Positions 51,681 through 63,399 of a stretch of DNA of 64,000 nucleotides are shown piece after piece. The DNA is from Heloderma charlesbogerti. Its lineage: Eukaryota; Chordata; Lepidosauria; Squamata; Helodermatidae. Within the stretch, counting starts at the first letter, position 1; the number at the start of each line of letters is the position of its first letter. Location: NCBI GenBank assembly GCA_026122225.1, contig JANEZZ010000307.1, positions 682,001 to 746,000 on the forward strand. The letters run 5' to 3'. The notes under the pieces were generated by a model that saw nothing but the letters and a program-made list of their open reading frames with translations, was not told where the DNA came from and did not search any database. Position numbers and translations under genes: made by a program.

Positions 51681-54600
51681 GGGAATGATTTTGTAATTAG
51701 TTAGTCATGAACTGCAATTCCCAGTCACATCTCTAAAGTTTAATTTTTAGGTCAAAGGGCCTGACAGGTCAGAGAGGGAGTGGATCTTTCAACGGAAATG
51801 TCCACCCACAGGTGACAAGATGTTCTTGGTCATACTATTTTTTTACTGTGAATTCATGCCACATCTGAAGGACCAATTTTACCTGTCAGATGTCAGAAGC
51901 ACTGAATTAGATACACAGCACGTTCTCTGAGTTTAAGTTGGGACACAATGTGACCCTGAAAGTACCACCTCTAATGGGTGTAAAAGGATTTATGTGATGT
52001 GTACTGCCCAAACCCAGTTCTTGTTTGTCTTTCCAGGTACTTTTAATAATTATGTGAAATAATTAACATGCTCACTTTCACAGAATCTGTTTCATTAAGT
52101 TGAATGGAACTTGTTTCCAAGTAAAGTGGTTCATAATGGTAGAGACACCATCAATGTAAAAACTGCAGTTCCACCCTGATTCTAAGTACTGTGGTGGGCA
52201 AACTAATTTTCCTTCTGAGGATGGAACAGAATGGGCTTTCCCACCTCCCCTTCCCTCTGCAGCCTCCCACCCCCCCCTTTAAATCTGGTCCTGTGGATTG
52301 GAGGGCCCATTGGAATGGCGGGGGATATGGTGCAGGGGGTGAGGGCTGCAGATGTTGCAGGGCATTGGCAGCAGTCTACCCTCCCTTACATGAATGGGGG
52401 AGCAACTTAGGATCCAAGTCAATACCCAAGGGACAGTGGGTTTGCTTCCAAGAGCAGCTTCAAATGTGACTCCCTGTATGAATCTGTTCTGTTCTGTGCA
52501 TGTGTATGATCACAGATGGTGACGCACTTATGCTTGCTGCGTCTACATCTGTCAGGAGTCTTGAGTAACTGCAGTCAGATAGACATGTGTTCATTTGCCA
52601 TGCGCTGTCTTCTGCACATGGTTTTCATACTTGGCAATGTGGAAGTGTTATCCCTCTTGGAGATCTGGTATGCTTCAAGTGGCCTTAAGTGGCAAATTTA
52701 GAATTGAGGTATTTAGATTAAGTTACACAATAGAGTAATTACATGTTTCCACTATGTAGGTCAGGAATAAGCAACTGAGGCCTCATAAACCCTGTCTGTT
52801 GGCAACATAGCCATGGCTAGCCATTACATTAGAAAAGGGGAGGAAATTCTATGGGGTATTCCTTCTCTGGCCTTACACTTTGTACCCCAGCATAGATCAA
52901 TTTTTGCTTGCTCCTCTTCATATTTGTTGCAGTGTTTTGCCTTTACAGTTTATTGTGCCTATGGGATCAATTTTCCCTCTTCCCTGTAGGTGGTTTTTAA
53001 AAAAAAATAGAAAAGAAGGATAGTAAAATTAAGAGAAAATGTCTACCTATCTAAATCAGTTTGACTAAACTGGTTAAGAATACATCTCTATTGTTTTCAT
53101 TTCACCTAAGGAAACAATTCTGGGAGAAAAGACTGAATTACCTGTATATACACCCAGAAGGCTGTTGTTATCAGAACCATGTCTGCTTTTCCTGGAAACT
53201 TCCTTTAAAATAGCTCTTGAGCTACAAGCTGGCCATTTTTACCTGTATAGTGCCTTGTTTTCCTAACTGCACCTGCTTTTTTTAAAAGTGCCAATTTAAC
53301 TGAAAAGCATTCGCGCAGTGAGAGTACCATTTTTTTCAGGCTTAATGGTGGAAGTGGAAACATGGTGTGTCACACGCATTGCACAGCAGGTTTGCTTCCA
53401 CATGGCGTACAGGTTCTTTAGTGTATGTATCCTGTTGCTTGACTTATAAAGGAATTCCAGTAACTGATGCCTGTGGAAGGGATTGAACATTAAGGAAGAG
53501 ACTATTCAAAAGAGGATAATGCTGCAAATGCATATATTTTCAGGTCTTCTTACGCAGTCAGTAATTTGGTTCAGTCTCTTCTTGATTTACACTAGTATGG
53601 ACTTAATCTAAGGTAGAAATAAGATGGAAGCAAGGTAAAGAGCTCATGGATAATTAGAGGCTTTTGACTTGCCTCTTTTCTGGGTCCACGAATAGCTTGT
53701 TCATTCTATCAAGTATGAAGAGGTGTGTGGAGTTCAGAATTTATTTCAAGCAATTGATGGCATGAGAAGAAGAACAGGCAAACAAGAGGATGTGAGATAC
53801 CCTGTGAATCCTTGCTTCATAAAGTTATTGATTCTGCATAAGCACTGAAATACTGCAAGCCCTATCCTCGGTTTACGCCTGCTGGATATGATTGATTCTA
53901 AACATTCTTGTGTTGGCAGAGGACGGTGCTGTGCCAACGGGGGGGGGGAAGCTGCACTGATGTAGCAATACTCTTGTACCAATGAGAAGCAACTGCTACA
54001 ATAAGTCATACACCAGCTGCATGTCCCCAGTGCAAGGGGAGAAACTGGATGGAATTGGGGAAATGGTGTAGAGGAGTGGCCATTAGTCAGAATCTTATGT
54101 TCACTTAGAGATTATTTCTATCCTTTCTTTTTCCTCCACTCCCCTTCCCTTGTGTATCTTGTCTTTTTAGTTGGTAAGCCTGATGGCAGGGCCTGCTTTT
54201 TTTATTTATGCATTGATGTGAGCCACTTTGGGAGACAATAATTGTAATATGGGATAAAATACAGTAAATAAATAAATATCCCTGATGACGCTGTAACGTC
54301 ATGCCAGCAAAAGGCGTAGTGTGAGTTAAAACACTCCCGTTAATGGAGACCTCCCGGATGATTACCAGACCTTATCCCTCTCCACTGTCACAGCGGAGAA
54401 TAGGATCCCAACTAACTATGCAGCCAAACATGGCACACCACCAGAAGTGTATAAGATCCAGCAAGGAAACACCTTTTTCTTATATCAAGCTACAGCCATC
54501 TGCCCCATGTCTTAAAAAACTAGAAGCATACAATGAGGACTTTGTGATGGAGCATTTTGCACAAAGGGAGCACTTCAAACAAACAAAATCTCAACAACCA

Positions 54601-54744
54601 GGGATGACTAACTAAAGGGCAAATAAATAACACCTCTGTGCTCAAAATGGTTGGTTTTGCAGCTTGGGGTGCATAGAATTGTGACTATCGTTACTGGTGT
54701 GGAGGAGTGCATTGGCCCCAGGAGCGTAGCCAAGTCACTTATAC
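51681..54744. other. Mostly unassigned intronic sequence
   Basis: About 3 kb with no exon, RNA gene or confident repeat. A G run is at 53940. The 90-codon frame at 54343-54615 (+) has no domain I recognise and no sign of being an exon of the kinase. Confidence 0.45.
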
Positions 54745-55190
54745 TGTTAGAGGGGCCTAGAGATCCATAATGCTTGCTTAAGTTCATTATTGGTGCAATT
54801 CCCTTGCTAGTAAGTCTCTGAGCATGTGCAGATGAGTCAAAAGGCTGATAACAGCCTTCTCAGCGCATTCCTTACTAATGAGTAGAAAGCCTTATCAGGT
54901 CGTGCCTGAGAAGTGAAGCTATGTACTTATGCTGAGCTGTAGGGGGCTGTACGTGAGAACCAAACACTTCTAGCCTATGCTGGGAACGAATGTTAGGGGC
55001 GCTTGCTAGTGTTGTGCTACCTTATTGCTGACATGTATGGTACAAAACCCATTTGACCCAATAGCTTAAGGTTCAAAGAAGCTGTCTGATCCAACCATTG
55101 GGTGCGCCTGTGTGCTATAAGTTACCCAATAAAGTCTCCTTGTAAGTAAATCTTTGAATCTGATTTATCACTATCTTGGCACCTCTAACC
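54745..55190 (+). mobile_element. Probable solo LTR, TGTTAGAGG...CCTCTAAC
   Basis: 446 bp from TGTTAGAGGGGCCTAGAGAT to TTGGCACCTCTAACC, so the ends are inverted over 8-9 bp and the final CA is changed to CC. CAATAAAGTC at 55127 acts as polyadenylation signal, about 60 bp before the end. No internal viral genes flank it. Retroviral or Gypsy origin is not decidable here. Confidence 0.6.
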
Positions 55191-55889
55191 TAAGAGTTCA
55201 ATGCCCATGGCCAGGGCAATACAAGGGGGCTCCACAAGGTGACTTGGAGTCACTCTGCTAGCCCTGCCCCCAGCATTGGGCATGTCACTGGCTTTTCCCC
55301 ATGGATGTCCACGCATTGGCATGGCTTGCCAAGGGGTGTGCCTGACACTGGGGACAATGCCAGCCATGTAATCCTGCTCTGGTCATTGCACGGACCCCTT
55401 CCTTCAAATGGATAATGTCTGATTGAGGCTTTTTACTAGCATAGTAGCTGTCTGGTATAGTTGAATAATAGGATTAACTTGTAAAATGCCTGTCTTAAAA
55501 AAAAAAAAAAAGCTTTGGGGGCTTAAAATAACTGATAAAGATCAACATATGAACCTCAGTGCAGTTCGGCCTGGGCAATAATTGTGTGGGAAATGTCCTG
55601 GTGACCCTGTATATATGTTCTTCAAAGGAATTATGGGATATAGATGTAGCAGATAAACAATCAAACTATGAGCTTCTGTTGTGATCTTAACGGCAGCTAA
55701 GCTTCTGTCTTCACATTACGTTGTTAATAATGTTGGTGATTGTAATGGGGCTGCCATATAAATAATTAGTTTGATGACTGTGGATCTTGAATTAGGGTCC
55801 CTGGAATTGTGAGGCTGGGCCTCTAATCTGCCTTGCACCTTACAGACTAGAGACAATGTGAGCTGCTAAGGCTCAGAAACTCTCCTAAG
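55191..55889. other. Unassigned intronic sequence
   Basis: No exon or clear repeat; an A run is at 55499. Confidence 0.45.
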
Positions 55890-56078
55890 CTCATGACTTA
55901 GTGGTAGACATATGCTTTGCATGTAGAAGGCCCCAGGTTGACTCACTGGTATCTCCAGTTTTGAAATGGTGTTGAGTAACAGGGCTGGGAGAGATTCTTC
56001 CTGAGATTCTGGGGAGCTGCTCCCAGTCAGAGTACTGAGCTAGATGGACCAATATGCTGACTCAGTCAAAGACAGCTT
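55890..56078 (+). mobile_element. tRNA-derived SINE, copy 4, diverged
   Basis: GACTTAGTGGTAGACATATG (A box side), AAGGCCCCAGGTTGACTCAC (B box), TCTTCCTGAGATTCTGGGGA, CTGAGCTAGATGGACCAATA and GACTCAGTCAAAGACAGCTT in family order. Confidence 0.75.
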
Positions 56079-57508
56079 TGAATTGGCTAAGAAGGGCTAC
56101 TATTTTAGTTGTTTTTCTTTCTGCACATTGCAGCCAGAATTATCCTTAGCAGTTTGATGTGAGCAGCCTGTGAGTGTATTGTGTAATTTGCTTTCACTTC
56201 CAGGCCTTCCTCTGGACTATGAAGTTACTGTCTTTGCATGGGCTTTGCACAACCTTTGTACAACATTTTCCATATTGTCTGCAGCTGACCCATTAGCCTT
56301 CCAGGACAAAAACTACCAGTTATCTGATCAGGGCATAACCTTAGTAAATGTTTAGCCCTTATGTTTACACTTTGTCCAGTTACATTACATAGTTCAAAAT
56401 TTGGGGAAGGCATGATGGTTTCAGTAGAAAAAAATAGTGTTTCACATGAGAGCTGCTTTAGTTCTACCCAAGTGTTATTCAGCTACTTGAGTAGATTTGC
56501 CTGGGGCTTCTTTATCCTTTGCCTTTATCCAGGCCCATAACAGTGACCTTACTGATAGGAGGTATTGTAGTGCAATCCTATACAGTGAGTTCAGTGGGAT
56601 ACAATGCAGCCACAGTTGCCTTATTTACATGCACTAGCTGTCTTAAGGCTTGCTTTGTAAGGGTGCCAAGTTGATTGTTGTTTTTGCACTTGGAACTCCA
56701 TTCCTTAAAACCTTAATGTTAACTTTAGTAATTGTTTAAGCCCTCAACAACAACAGCAACAACAACAACACCAAAGATGTTAAAAATAAATACCCAGTAT
56801 CTTCCACATTTCTCTCTGAACATAACTGGTTTGGAGCTTGACATCAAATACCACTTCCTAGCAATGTTGTATCAGATAAATGTGTGAAAGTGAAAATTAA
56901 TGTTAAGAAAATAGTCATACCAGTTTTTAACCCTTCTTAGGCATGGAAATAGGTCTTTGCAAATTGCGGTTTGAAAGCTTGAATAATGGTTTTATTGTCA
57001 CCTAACCTTCTGTATTCAGAATTAATATGCGTGTGTGTGTTGGCAATCTTATTTGCTGACCTCCATCTTATAGCACTTCTCATGGTGTTGATAAAATGGC
57101 AAGTTAAATTTTCTTTCCTCTGTGGGTTAAAACAGACAATTTACCTGCAAGGGATCACTGTGGACTAAAATGTCTATAAATATTACAAGTTTGAGATTCT
57201 ACAAAACAAACAAGTGACATAATAGTTATTAAGGATGTTTTAAAATCTGATTATTTGGCTTTTAACTGATAAGCCAGTAAAGTTATAGTTACATTTTATA
57301 TATTCCAGAGAAGCATCAACTTTTTAGATCTGCCATTTAGTGTTGTTAAGCGCTCATCTGGGAAAATAAATGAGATGTTACAATTGATTTTCTTCCTTTT
57401 TATCTTATGTAGATCCAAACTGCACCTTCAGATGTGCATTGCTATGGCTAGTTGTTGAAATAGTAAGACATCAGAAACAGCTGCATCTAGGATCTAAATG
57501 TATACTTA
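56079..57508. other. Mostly unassigned intronic sequence
   Basis: No exon seen. Contains an (AAC)n run at 56748-56769 and a short ATCCTATAC fragment at 56576. Confidence 0.45.
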
Positions 57509-57690
57509 AAGATGCAATCCTATGCCCATTAGGATTACTTAATAAAAGTAATCTCTTAGACTCAGTGGGATCTATCTCTCCAGATGCTTTGGTCTTCCAG
57601 TCCCAGAGGCCCCTGCCAGCATGGGCAATGGTCAGGCCTCCTGGGACTTGAAATCCAAGACATCTGAAGATCTACCCGCTGAAGATCTAC
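57509..57690. mobile_element. ATCCTAT MITE fragment followed by a foldback MITE
   Basis: GATGCAATCCTATGCCCATT at 57509, then a foldback copy at 57567-57690 with CCAGATGCTTTGGTCTTCCA, CAGCATGGGCAATGGTCAGG and GACTTGAAATCCAAGACATC. A short GAAGATCTACCC is duplicated near its end. Confidence 0.55.
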
Positions 57691-57927
57691 CCACCACTGA
57701 TGTATAGGATCGGGCTGCATGAAAAAATTTTGTTTTGCTTCATATAAGAGCATGTTGATCTTATTATGTGATGTTCATACAAAATACCAGTGTTTTCTTT
57801 TGTAAAGTAGCCATTGCTAGGAACTCCCACACTGATAATAGTGGTGACATCCCAAGGCCATATGAGGAGGTAAACCACCCAGTCTTCCCCTCCCAATCTT
57901 TTTCTACCTTTCCAGCCCTTAAAAGTA

Positions 57928-57962
57928 CCATTAAGTGTGAGTGAGTGAGTGTGTGTGTGTGT
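57928..57962. repeat. (GTGA)n/(TG)n microsatellite
   Basis: GTGAGTGAGTGAG followed by GTGTGTGTGTGTG. Confidence 0.93.
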
Positions 57963-58005
57963 ATTTAAGTGCCCTTCAGCTTATATGGCTTTGGCCACAC
58001 TCCTG

Positions 58006-58087
58006 TGTACATTTACTTGAGCATAATTTTCCCCATAACATCAGTAAGGCTTGTTTCCAAGTAAATATGAATAAGATAAGGCTGTTA
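58006..58087. mobile_element. ATCCTAT palindromic MITE, diverged
   Basis: GTACATTTACTTGAGCATAA, then AGGCTTGTTTCCAAGTAAAT and AAGATAAGGCTG. It corresponds to the middle of the family. Confidence 0.45.
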
Positions 58088-58325
58088 GGCCCTTTTCTTC
58101 TGAGTGAAAGGCAGAAAACAAAATAACATGCAATTTTGACTTGACATCTGTGGAACTAGACAGCAGATCCAGGCCTGGGACATTCTATAATTTGTAAACA
58201 TCTGCTTACTTGACTCCCTGCGACAAGTGAAATTAGCTGTAGGCAACCAGGTGATAAAGCTTTCATATGGAGGTGGTTTTTCTTTCCTGCTGCTACAAAT
58301 GCCATAAATGCGTGGCATAGGCATT

Positions 58326-58552
58326 TTTAATCAGTACATTTATATCCTGCCTTTTTCCCCCTTGCAAGGAACCAAAGGCAGCTTAACTCTTTCTCCTCTC
58401 TGTTTTATACAACAACCCTGTGTGGTAAGTTAGGCTAAAAGTAAGTGTCTGTTCCAAAGTCCCGCAGTGAGCTTAATGGCCAAGCAGCAACTAGAAACTG
58501 GATTTCTCGATTCCCACTCCAACACTCTAACCACTACACCACACTGGTTGCC
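58326..58552 (-). mobile_element. MIR/CORE-like SINE, copy 4
   Basis: TTTATATCCTGCCTTTTTCC, GCAAGGAACCAAAGGCAGC, AACAACCCTGTGTGGTAAGT, CCAAAGTCCCGCAGTGAGC, then CCAACACTCTAACCACTACA and CCACACTGGTTG (tRNA-like head, reversed). Nearly full length. Confidence 0.8.
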
Positions 58553-59589
58553 AAGAAATTCATAAATTCATGTGAGAAGTTCAGAAGATATCTATAGAAT
58601 CACAGAAATTGGCTAGTAACTTCCATGATCTTATATTTGAAAGCCCTTACATTTATTATTTCAGCACTAATTATATGTCTAGTGCCATTACTTGAGAAGT
58701 TCATAAGGCCCTTATTGAAATAAGTGTGTCATGGTTTTTTTTATACTCATGAATAATATCATCTGTGCTGACCACAGCTCATTCTTTCAAGATGGATTTC
58801 ACTGGGACTATTTATCCTTCGTTATCCAAAAGTATTCTAACAAAAATGTATTTGCATGACTCGGCCTAAAAAATAGACTTTTCAGCACTGGGAGATGTGT
58901 AGGATATCAGCTGTAACTTTGTGTACATAAAAATTGGTTAACGGACACATGTATATTGTTCGGGGTGGATATTTGTACATAATAGATAAGTTTTTCTTCC
59001 ACTGTTCTAGTTGCTTATTATAAAGCTGATAAAAGATGGCGTGTTTTATCACTTTTCATCTTCAGTATAGCATGAGCTAAGAAAGGCTTTTACTTATTCT
59101 GCATTGATCTATTCATTTCATGTTAGGACATTCATTTCAGCTAACTGACCCTGATTGTTCAGGAGCTAAAGTAATAACCAACAATATTCAAATCTCCATC
59201 GCCACTTTCCAGTATAATAACCCCATCTCACAGGGTGAAACAAGGGTCAACTCTCTGGCAGAATGATTCATAATTTTAAATCCATTACTAATCTCTTCTC
59301 CTTTGTGTTTTGATTTTCATCGCTGTGTTTTAACCTGCACCTGTACTTCAGGAGATAGTGGTTGCCATGATTGTCCTATAGAACTGGAGATACACAGCAG
59401 ATAAAATGATTTGTTTTTCTGGACCAGTGTAGTTTGATGCTGGAGTATGGATGGTTTCAGGTTTTACAGAGCACAGATTTCTGCTTAGTGAAAGAGTTCT
59501 CTGACATTTGAAAACGTCCATGTTCCTACATCAGTTTGTCTTGCTCTATACAAATATATTTCAGTTTATCTGCTTGAGCCCGATGCAGA
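58553..59589. other. Unassigned intronic sequence
   Basis: About 1 kb with no exon or confident repeat. Confidence 0.45.
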
Positions 59590-59700
59590 CTTAACACTTC
59601 CAGTTTCTTCTTATTATTTATTATGGTATTATTATTTATTACATTTCTATACCATAGCCATAGCCAAAGCTCTCTGGGCGGTTTACAGAAGTTAAGAGAC
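59590..59700 (-). mobile_element. LINE 3' tail, L2-like
   Basis: ATTATTTATTACATTTCTATACC, then AGCTCTCTGGGCGGTTTACA on +, the usual reversed L2-type end. Confidence 0.6.
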
Positions 59701-59802
59701 TTAACATTGTTAAGAGACTGGGAGCAGGTGACATGTTTAGGAGCTTCCTCTACAATCTGATGCAAATGGTTAGCCATGGTTTAGCATACAACTGTGAGCT
59801 AT

Positions 59803-60232
59803 GACTAAGGGCCGTACTAGACTATCGGTGAAATGCATAATTGAATTTCACACAATTGGTTTGTTTTTGTTTTTTGTTTCCCCAGTAGTAGCCGTAGGGG
59901 CCCCAAGCAGGATTAGACCACAGGGAGGGGGTTAATTTACCGCCTTCTCTTGGCCACGGTCTAGATATAACTTGGCCCTTCCTGAAGCTCCTGCTTCCCC
60001 ATGAAGGAAGCAGCTTTTGATGTCAATGGCTGCTTCCCTTTCAGGCAAATATCACCTGGGTGGGAGGGGGGCGGATTTTTGTTGGGACTGTAGTGTGTGT
60101 TGGGAGAAACAGTTACATTGTCCTCATGTACTCTGGTCCCAGTCTGGCCATCATGGCTGCTCTTTTAAAAAGTCAAACAACTTAATGATATGTGAAATGT
60201 GTAACTGCATTTCATCTAGTTTTGCCCTAATG
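59803..60232. mobile_element. Possible MITE with CTAAGGGCC ends
   Basis: The left end TAAGGGCCGTACTAGACTAT with GTGAAATGCATAATTG and the right end CATTTCATCTAGTTTTGCCC with GTGAAATGTGTAACTG are complementary. Target duplication not found. Ends resemble 8957 and 20066. Confidence 0.5.
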
Positions 60233-61130
60233 TTTACCAGGTTGCCTCTTGAACAGGTCTTGCAAACCCACATTAAACCCTGGTTTCAAATGTTGCTTAA
60301 GATGGGAACCTTTGTTGGCATTAACCATGGTTAGTGCTAACATAGACAGAGACCCAGTTTGCACATAACACTAAACCCCAAATCCTGGCTTAATAATCCA
60401 GTATGAGCAGTATATGCATGAGCAACACTCTTCCTTCCATGTGAGCAAGTTAACAAACCAGGATTCAATACTTAAGCATAGCTTTTTGTGACATGTGAAC
60501 TGGGAACTATGGTTATGTGCTTTCAAACAAGCCAGGATTCATAAAGCAACTTTAAACCTTGGTTTAAAACTGGCCTCTGATCCTGGCTTGTTTGTAAGTA
60601 CTGAACCATAGTTCCAGATTCGCATGTTGCAGGAAGACATGGTTAAGTGCCAAATCCTGCCTTGTTTGCTGCTTATGCAGTGGGAGGTGCAGGTGGCAGG
60701 AAAGGGGCTGTTTACAGGTGCACACCCCTCAGGTGTATTCTGGCCTGTTAAACAAGGGGTTTGGGATTAGCATTAAGTGTGAATGCAGCAATAATGTTGA
60801 AACATGGATAAGGCAAACCAAGGGAAGGGCAGATGAATTTTGCAATACAGGGAGATTGGCAGAGATTCCTATGCTAGGCCTTTGTTCTCTTGGGTGTTTA
60901 CTACTCAGGAAAGCTATTTATGCTCTCACATTTCATTTAACTTCCTGAACACTCCATCATGCACCCATTTCCTTGAAATTCTACAAAACAATAAAACTTT
61001 TTGTTTTGGAGGTGAGGTGACGGAATCTTTCTGTACGAGTTTTTAACTTAATAAGTTTGCTAATACGCATGGAGACCATTTTAAGTCACCCCTCATAGTG
61101 ACCGTTCGTATGCAGCAACTCTTTCTGGAG
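60233..61130. other. Unassigned intronic sequence
   Basis: No exon recognised. TTAAACC-TGGTT words recur at 60275, 60515 and 60555, suggesting an old repeat that I cannot classify. Confidence 0.4.
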
Positions 61131-61977
61131 TTGTCGTTCAGTCGTGTCCGACTCTTTGTGACCCCATGGACCATAGCATGCTAGGCCTTCCTGTCCTCCG
61201 CAATCTCCTGGAGTGTGCTCAAGTCCATATTCATTGCATCGGTGATGCTATCTAGCCATCTCATCCTCTGCTGTCCCCTTCTCCTTTTGCCTTCAATCTT
61301 TCCCAGCATCAGGGTCTTTTCCAGGGAGCTTTCTCTTCGCATTAGGTGGCCAAAATATTTGAGCTTCAGCTTCAGTATCTGTCCTTCCAATGAGCAGTCA
61401 GGGTTGATTTCCTTTAGGGTTGACTGATTTGACCTCCTTGCAGTCCAGGGGACTCGTAAGCGTCTTCTCCAGCACCACAGTTCGAAAGCATCGATTCTTC
61501 GGCGCTCAGCCTTCCTTATAGTCCAGCTCTCACAGCCATACATTACTACTGGGAAAACCATAGCTTTGATTATACGAATCTTTGTCAGCAAGGTGATGTC
61601 TCTGCTTCTTACTATGCTGTCTAGGTTTGCCATAGCTTTCCTCCCAAGGAGCAAGCATCTTTTAATTTCATGGCTACAGTCACCATCTGCGGTGATCTTG
61701 GAGCCCAAGAAAGTAAAATCTGTCACTGCTTCCATTTCTTCCCCTTCTATATGCCAGAAAGTGATGGGGCCAGATGCCATGATCTTCATTTTTTTAATGT
61801 TGAGTTTCAAACCAGCTTTTGCACTCTCCACTTTCACCCTCAACAAGAGGCTCTTTAGATCCTCTTCACTTTCTGCCATTAGGGTGGTATCGTCTGCGTA
61901 TCTGAGGTTGTTGATAATTCTCCCAGCTATCTTAATTCCGACCTGTGATTCATCCAACCCAGCGTTTCTCATGATGT
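61131..61977 (-). mobile_element. BovB LINE, copy 3, 5' truncated
   Basis: 3' end at 61131 (lacking the CAA tail), 5' end at 61977 within RT at the YIMRNAGLDESQ position. It is highly similar to the copies at 2368 and 12535. Confidence 0.93.
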
Positions 61978-61993
61978 TTGGAGACTGGAACAT
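61181..61993 (-). pseudogene. BovB reverse transcriptase fragment, 270 codons open
   Basis: From IMRNAGLDESQVGIKIAG through YADDTTLMAESEEDL (catalytic motif C) and VVMYGCESWTIRKAERRRI to RMRWLDSITDAMNMDLS. A single frame covers the whole insert. The leading residues before IMRN come from flanking DNA. Motif A is absent because of truncation. Confidence 0.9.
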
Positions 61994-63011
61994 TTTTCAC
62001 TATATTTGTGGTGTGACTGTATATGGTGTCTTTGAGAAAGGTATTCAACCTGTGTGATGAACCACAGCATGCACACATGGAAGCCGTAACATTTACTTCG
62101 ACCCTAATGCTTGTGGCCATGTATTTTTGACTAGAACATGTGCTGGGTACTCTAGTGATAAGGTGAAAGGGAAGCTCCCAAATGTGTAGCAAAAAACAAT
62201 CTGTCAAGGGAAATGATTAGTGAAGAAACAAATCCCAGTACATTTTGAACCAATTGGTTATTTACCAGGGAATCTATGTTAAACGTAGGAGCTAAGTATG
62301 CAGGAAGGGAAGATCTCAATGGAGCTTTTTTACTTTCCTGCTTGCTTTTGACCAAGTATGTATGCACCATAAGACACTTGGCATTATAAGAGGCCTGTTT
62401 ATGTCTCCCATAGTTAGATCCCACTGGCTTGTTCCAGTCAAGAGTGACGTATAGAGACCGTTCTTGCCCAAAGATAATATTCATCATATTAGACCCAACA
62501 AATGTCTCAGAATTCCCAGGGTTTGGGGTGGGTGGTATATGAAAATGGGGGAGGAGAGAGTATAAAAATAGTACTTGGAATGAAGAGGTATAGGACATAG
62601 AAACCAAGGTAATGAAACTGCTTTTTGTATCTTGTTCCTGATAAGGAGGGCACAGCAAGTAAGGATGCAAACTATCTCTTCCTTTATTCACCTTTTTGTT
62701 TCTTACCATTTCTGATTCCTTTCTTTCTTCTCTCCATTTTTCCATCCTTCTCTCCTTCTTTCTGTTAAGACTTTCCAGGGACAAACTTCTGAAAAATAAA
62801 CTTCAGAAGGAATTGCAGTTATTAGGGGACCAGAAAGCTTTTAAAACAAGCACCAACTGAAAAAAAAATATGTCTAGAATATACTCAGAACATCCAGCTA
62901 TGAACTTATTTTCTGTCCAGTGAAATGAAAATGAAGATCTCAATCCTGCTTTCAGTTGGAATCCAAAATGATTGCAGTTACAAAGTACAATCTCGAAAGT
63001 ATTGAGCATGC
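61994..63011. other. Unassigned intronic sequence
   Basis: No exon recognised; the 210-codon frame at 62152-62784 (-) shows no domain I know and is probably chance in CT-rich sequence. Confidence 0.45.
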
Positions 63012-63085
63012 TAAAGCCCCCGCTGAAATCAATAGGACTCAAGTTATGCACTAAAGCCCAATTGAGTTTGATGGGACTTAAGTGC
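63012..63085. mobile_element. ATCCTAT-family MITE fragment
   Basis: AAAGCCCCCGCTGAAATCAA, TAGGACTCAAGTTATG, then CCCAATTGAGTTTGATGGGA and CTTAAGTGCATC, an inverted pair around the centre. Confidence 0.5.
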
Positions 63086-63399
63086 ATCTTTTTTTTTTTC
63101 TGGACTCCTAGGATACAGTTTAACAATTCCTGGTCTCCAGTAGCCATAATTCCTTTTCAAGCCAACATAGGGCCACTTAGTGTATTGCTTTCTAAGAGTT
63201 CTATGGTTTCATCCAATGACGTTTTCAGGAAACATTCAAGTTAGAGACCAGCCAACTCCACTTTTCATTCCTCTTTCATCTCTATCCTTTATTTTCCCGC
63301 CAGTTCATTTACAGTTGACTATTTTGCTAGACCTTTTACAGATAAAACCATTCAGATTTGTTCTAATTTGGGTCTTATGTTGTCTTCAATTCAAATACA

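Noticed and set aside
54343..54615. 90-codon + strand frame (Pro/Gln/Ser-rich) as a coding exon
   Set aside because: No kinase similarity, no clear acceptor and donor pair, and no homologous protein that I recognise.
62152..62784. 210-codon - strand frame as a possible gene
   Set aside because: No recognisable domain, low-complexity charged start from CT-rich DNA, no splice or promoter context, and it lies inside the presumed intron.
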